From: Rhizobium acidisoli
Lineage (GTDB): Bacteria; Pseudomonadota; Alphaproteobacteria; Rhizobiales; Rhizobiaceae
NCBI RefSeq assembly: GCF_002531755.2
Contig: NZ_CP034998.1
Location: forward strand, 4,505,281 to 4,569,280
Direction: 5' to 3'
DNA length: 64,000 nt
Part shown: positions 60,996 through 64,000 of the stretch, in pieces
Layout: each line of letters begins with the position of its first letter
Numbering within the stretch: position 1 is the first letter of the stretch
Translations under genes and position numbers: made by a program
Notes under the pieces: model-generated
What the model was told of the DNA's origin: nothing
Seen by the model: only the letters and a program-made list of their open reading frames with translations
Database searches by the model: none

Positions 60996-61901
60996 ATGCC
61001 GGAATTGCCAGAAGTCGAAACGGTAAAACGCGGCCTGGCGCCGGCGATGGAGGGTGCTCGTGTCGCCAAGCTTGAGCTGCGCCGCGGCGATCTGCGCTTT
61101 CCCTTTCCCGACGCTTTCGCCGACAGGGTTTCCGGTCGCACCATCGTCAGCCTTGGCCGTCGCGCCAAATATCTGCTGGTCGATCTCGACGACGGCAACA
61201 CGCTGATTTCCCATCTCGGCATGTCCGGCTCTTTTCGCATCGAGGAGGGTCGCATCGAGGAGGGCGCTGGAGCGGCCACGCCTGGCGAATTCCACCATGC
61301 CCGCTCGAAGGACGAGAAGCACGACCACGTCGTCTTTCATCTGGAAAGTCCAGCCGGTCCGCGCCGTGTCGTTTATAACGATCCGCGCCGTTTCGGCTTC
61401 ATGGATATGGTGGGGCGCGCCGACCTTGCCGCCCATCCCTTCTTCCGTGATCTCGGCCCGGAGCCGACGGGAAACGAGCTCGGCGCCGCCTATCTCGCCG
61501 AGCGCTTCCGCCACAAGGCGCAGCCGTTGAAGAGTGCGCTGCTCGACCAGAAGAACATTGCCGGTCTCGGCAATATATATGTCTGCGAGGCGCTGTGGCG
61601 CGCCCATCTTTCGCCGATCCGCGCCGCCGGCACGCTGGTGACCGCGGGCGGGCGGCCGAAAGAGCAGCTTAACCTGCTTGTCGCCTCGATCCGCGATGTC
61701 ATTGCCGATGCGATCGCCGCCGGCGGGTCGTCGCTGCGTGACCATATCCAGACCGACGGATCGCTCGGTTATTTCCAGCATTCCTTCTCCGTCTATGATC
61801 GCGAAGGTCAGGCTTGCCGCACGCCCGGCTGCGGCGGTACGGTCGCCCGCATCGTCCAGGCGGGCCGCTCCACCTTCTATTGCGCCACCTGCCAGAAGTA
61901 A
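60996..61901 (+). CDS. mutM: Formamidopyrimidine-DNA glycosylase (Fpg)
   Basis: Base-excision repair enzyme that removes 8-oxoguanine and formamidopyrimidines. The catalytic Pro after Met removal is in [10 protein letters not shown], and the C-terminal zinc finger shows CRTPGC...[28 protein letters not shown] is the helix-two-turn-helix. The 301-residue length is longer than the roughly 270 of E. coli because of an extra loop around [23 protein letters not shown] 15-base tandem duplication (RIEEG twice, 61236-61265) lies at its start. The ATG at 60996 is preferred to 60966. Confidence 0.96.
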   Translation: MPELPEVETVKRGLAPAMEGARVAKLELRRGDLRFPFPDAFADRVSGRTIVSLGRRAKYLLVDLDDGNTLISHLGMSGSFRIEEGRIEEGAGAATPGEFHHARSKDEKHDHVVFHLESPAGPRRVVYNDPRRFGFMDMVGRADLAAHPFFRDLGPEPTGNELGAAYLAERFRHKAQPLKSALLDQKNIAGLGNIYVCEALWRAHLSPIRAAGTLVTAGGRPKEQLNLLVASIRDVIADAIAAGGSSLRDHIQTDGSLGYFQHSFSVYDREGQACRTPGCGGTVARIVQAGRSTFYCATCQK

Positions 61902-61916
61902 GAACGGGAGAACAGC

Positions 61917-62690
61917 ATGGCCTATGAGACCCTGATCGTCGAAACCCGAGGCAATGTCGGCCTCGTCACGCTGAACCGACCGCAGGCGCTGAACGCGCTG
62001 AATTCCACCGTGCTGAAGGAATTGAAGGAGGCCTATGCCGCCTTCCACGCCGACGAGGCCGTCGGCGCGATCGTCATCACCGGTTCCGAGCGCGCCTTTG
62101 CCGCCGGCGCCGATATCAAGGAGATGCAGGCGCTTCAATTCGCCGATATCTATAAGAGCGATTTCATCAGCGGCTGGGACGAGGTCGCCAAGGCCCGCAA
62201 GCCGGTGATCGCCGCCGTCAGCGGCTTTGCGCTCGGCGGCGGCTGCGAGCTTGCGATGATGTGCGATTTCATCATCGCCTCGGAGACGGCGAAGTTCGGC
62301 CAGCCGGAAATCACCCTCGGCGTCATTCCCGGCATGGGCGGCTCGCAGCGGCTGACGCGCGCCGTCGGCAAGGCGAAGGCGATGGATCTCATCCTGACCG
62401 GCCGCATGATGGATGCGGCGGAAGCCGAACGCTCGGGACTTGTATCGCGTGTGGTGGCGCCCGAGCGTCTGCTCGAGGAGGCATTGGCGGCGGCGGAAAA
62501 GATCGCCTCGCTTTCTCAGCCTTCGGTGCTGATGGCCAAGGAGGCGGTCAACCGCGCCTTCGAGACGACGCTGGAGGAGGGGCTCCGCTTCGAACGCCGG
62601 CTGTTTCACAGTCTCTTTGCCACCGACGACCAGAAGGAAGGCATGGCGGCCTTCGTCGAGAAGCGCAAACCGGCTTTTAAGCACCGTTGA
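61917..62690 (+). CDS. Enoyl-CoA hydratase
   Basis: A 257-residue crotonase that hydrates trans-2-enoyl-CoA in fatty acid beta-oxidation or related pathways. The oxyanion-hole segments [10 protein letters not shown] and [13 protein letters not shown] and the catalytic Glu pair region ([17 protein letters not shown]) are intact. It lies 15 bases after mutM and is probably co-transcribed. Ordinary EchA/FadB-type activity is likely; the specific substrate chain length is unknown. Confidence 0.93.
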   Translation: MAYETLIVETRGNVGLVTLNRPQALNALNSTVLKELKEAYAAFHADEAVGAIVITGSERAFAAGADIKEMQALQFADIYKSDFISGWDEVAKARKPVIAAVSGFALGGGCELAMMCDFIIASETAKFGQPEITLGVIPGMGGSQRLTRAVGKAKAMDLILTGRMMDAAEAERSGLVSRVVAPERLLEEALAAAEKIASLSQPSVLMAKEAVNRAFETTLEEGLRFERRLFHSLFATDDQKEGMAAFVEKRKPAFKHR

Positions 62691-62732
62691 ACGCTTTTAG
62701 GCGGTTCCGGCCGCAAAGCTTGAAAATCCGCG

Positions 62733-62761
62733 TTGACGTGGGCCGGCTTTAGAGTTATATG
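62733..62761 (+). promoter_or_regulatory. rpsT promoter
   Basis: TTGACG at 62733-62738, a 17-base spacer, and TATATG at 62756-62761 match the sigma-70 consensus very well. This gives a leader of about 115 bases before rpsT, room for regulation by S20 or initiation signals. Confidence 0.7.
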
Positions 62762-62881
62762 CCCGCCCATGGTTCGGAAAGCCGGTTTGGTTTTCCGCGA
62801 TTGCTCCCGCATTGCTGGATTTTGTGGCCGCAGGGCCCGCGGTAATGGCGGAGTTTGTTCGAATTCTTGAGAGAGGCATCC

Positions 62882-63160
62882 ATGGCCAATACAACTTCGG
62901 CGAAAAAAGCGACCCGCAAGATCGCCCGCCGTACCGACGTCAATAAGGCTCGTCGCTCGCGCGTTCGTACTTTCGTTCGCCAGGTCGAAGAGGCCATCGC
63001 ATCCGGTGACGCCGCCAAGGCGAAGGAAGCTTTCCTGGCGGCTCAGCCCGAGCTTGCCCGCGCCGCCAGCAAGGGCGTGCTGCATGCCAACACGGCATCA
63101 CGCAAGGTCTCGCGCCTGGCCGCTCGTGTGAAGGCTCTTTCGGTCACCGCGACCGCGTAA
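62882..63160 (+). CDS. rpsT: 30S ribosomal protein S20
   Basis: A 92-residue basic helical protein that binds 16S rRNA early in 30S assembly. The sequence [39 protein letters not shown] and [23 protein letters not shown] are characteristic. The ATG at 62882 follows GAGAGGCATCC; the frame extends nine codons upstream but that is not needed. In rhizobia it normally lies immediately before dnaA, which places the window end at the dnaA leader. Confidence 0.97.
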   Translation: MANTTSAKKATRKIARRTDVNKARRSRVRTFVRQVEEAIASGDAAKAKEAFLAAQPELARAASKGVLHANTASRKVSRLAARVKALSVTATA

Positions 63161-63190
63161 TCTTCCGTTAAGGTCTTCCTCGTTATGATT

Positions 63191-63216
63191 AGCCCGGTAA
63201 TTTTACCGGGCTTTTT
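63191..63216 (+). terminator. rpsT rho-independent terminator
   Basis: AGCCCGGTAA pairs with TTACCGGGCT with a minimal loop (63191-63200 with 63203-63212), followed by a run of T to 63216. A textbook intrinsic terminator, 30 bases past the rpsT stop. Confidence 0.9.
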
Positions 63217-64000
63217 CGATTCCGCGGATCAGCCCCTCTATGGTTAATCCTGCGACTGTTTCGTGTCAGCGCCATGACAGGAAAAATTGTTTAAAAACAA
63301 AGACTTGCGCAAGGATGCTTTCACGCCACGCGACTCTGCCCCGACCTTCCGGGACCAGGGGGGAGTCAAGAAGATTTTTATTTTTTTTCTTTCCATGCGT
63401 GTCAAAATAGCCCGAACGGGGAATCTCCTTGATTCAAAAGCGATTCTTTTTTGACGGTGGTGTGACGCCCGAAAAGGGCAGGCGGAGTCAATGCCCGCTT
63501 CTTAATTTTGCGTAAAATTCATCGTTGATATTGCCTTTTGATCCTGCCTAAATGGCTTCCAACAGAGGGCGCGGACATCACCTGCAGAGGCTCGGTCTTA
63601 ACTGCCACGTCGGCAGGGCGATAAGTTTGTGCCATTTGTTACGGAGCCTTGCGCTTCCGTTTTTTCAAGCACTCGACGGATTTGGGCCGTAACGTGGCTG
63701 TTACGGGCAGGGATGTTTTGTGCCTTCAGTGGCCACACGTTTAAGGCGAGGTCGCCGGAGAAGGTTAAAGTGATATTGCGTACGGGCTGATCGGTTGAAA
63801 ACGAGGATCGACCGCCAGCCTGGCACGGAAGCCGGTGAAGGTTGCCGCATGAACGCGGTCCCTGCAACGGTGTTCTGCGCCATGTTTGAGTGAACCGGCA
63901 GGTAAGCGGCTTCATGAGGATGCCGTCAGCTCGCCAAAGCGGGGAATGATCGGGCGGCTATTTTAGCGGAAGCCGCCCGGTGGAATTGAAAGGCGGCATT
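63217..64000 (+). other. Long leader, presumably of dnaA, without a visible gene
   Basis: About 780 bases with no convincing ORF; the expected dnaA start would lie just past the window end. There are AT-rich tracts at 63270-63430. TTGTTT-AA-AAACAA occurs at 63287-63300. TTAA-N7-TAAA at 63502-63516 is a near CtrA-type site. GTTACGG is found at 63638 and 63700, and its complement CCGTAAC at 63687, the last two forming an inverted repeat. A 9-bp stem (63951-63959 with 63971-63979) lies close to the window end. No clear DnaA boxes are seen. Confidence 0.55.
63951..63979 (+). promoter_or_regulatory. Stem-loop in the presumed dnaA leader
   Basis: CGGGCGGCT at 63951-63959 and AGCCGCCCG at 63971-63979 form a perfect 9-bp stem with an 11-base loop. 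It ends 21 bases before the window edge, where GAAAGGCGG could be a ribosome site, so it could affect dnaA translation. Confidence 0.5.

Noticed and set aside
63217..64000. Chromosome replication origin next to rpsT
   Set aside because: No cluster of DnaA boxes could be found by eye, and in rhizobia the origin is generally placed away from dnaA.

Overview
This is an ordinary-looking stretch of alphaproteobacterial chromosome, about 60% GC, most likely from a Rhizobium of the R. etli / R. leguminosarum group. Pointers are the small rhizobial-type phospholipid N-methyltransferase PmtA, the IrpA / di-heme / imelysin / DUF1513 operon with an Irr-like box, dnaN lying about 43 kb from the presumed dnaA position, and dispersed intergenic repeats resembling rhizobial mosaic elements. 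The species is inferred from gene content and sequence style, not from a search. No rRNA, tRNA, CRISPR array, insertion sequence or prophage is visible.

Layout. 1-2 kb: start of guaA (cut by the window edge), an MTA/SAH nucleosidase and a PaaI-like thioesterase. 2-8.3 kb: a DUF2252 gene, then a four-gene periplasmic iron-associated operon (IrpA imelysin, di-heme oxidoreductase, second imelysin, DUF1513) behind an Irr-like box. 8.4-13.4 kb: rsmB, rlpA, an epimerase, queG and a GST. 13.6-19.4 kb: uppP, NDUFA9-like protein, DUF1330, pyrF, histidine phosphatase, pmtA, DUF72. 19.5-22.8 kb: dnaN, rsmI, yraN, cupin. 22.9-27.9 kb: a LacI-type regulator divergent from a ribose-type sugar ABC transporter, with two identical operators between them. 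28-38.7 kb: gshB, comM with a decayed partial copy of itself downstream, an atypical HEPN-like gene, cysK, LysE, dps, EamA/Lrp, GNAT, dut, prfC. 38.8-50.8 kb: regulator/enzyme pairs (LysR/GST, FadR/MFS, SDR/LysR), a secreted S10 peptidase, coaBC, a frameshifted MFS gene and a VOC protein. 58.4-64 kb: ubiB, ubiE, mutM, an enoyl-CoA hydratase, rpsT and the leader of what should be dnaA.

The most interesting system is the minus-strand operon at 50.8-58.4 kb. It resembles a histidine-utilisation cluster but has no HutI, HutG or HutF, and its two hut-like enzymes are altered. The HutH-like lyase has Cys-Ala-Asp where the MIO-forming Ala-Ser-Gly triad should be. The HutU-like enzyme has lost the conserved HHGGG signature. 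With a DUF917 protein, a hydantoinase-type amidohydrolase and an M20 N-carbamoyl amino acid hydrolase, the set fits ergothioneine catabolism: ergothioneine to thiourocanate and trimethylamine, hydration, desulfuration to hydantoin-5-propionate, then N-carbamoyl-glutamate and glutamate. This is an inference from active-site residues and gene set.

Other signals are a perfect 23-bp-arm palindrome over the start codon of a FadR-type regulator, a compact transcription unit beside it that could encode a 23-residue peptide, and several repeats and inverted repeats that may matter for regulation.
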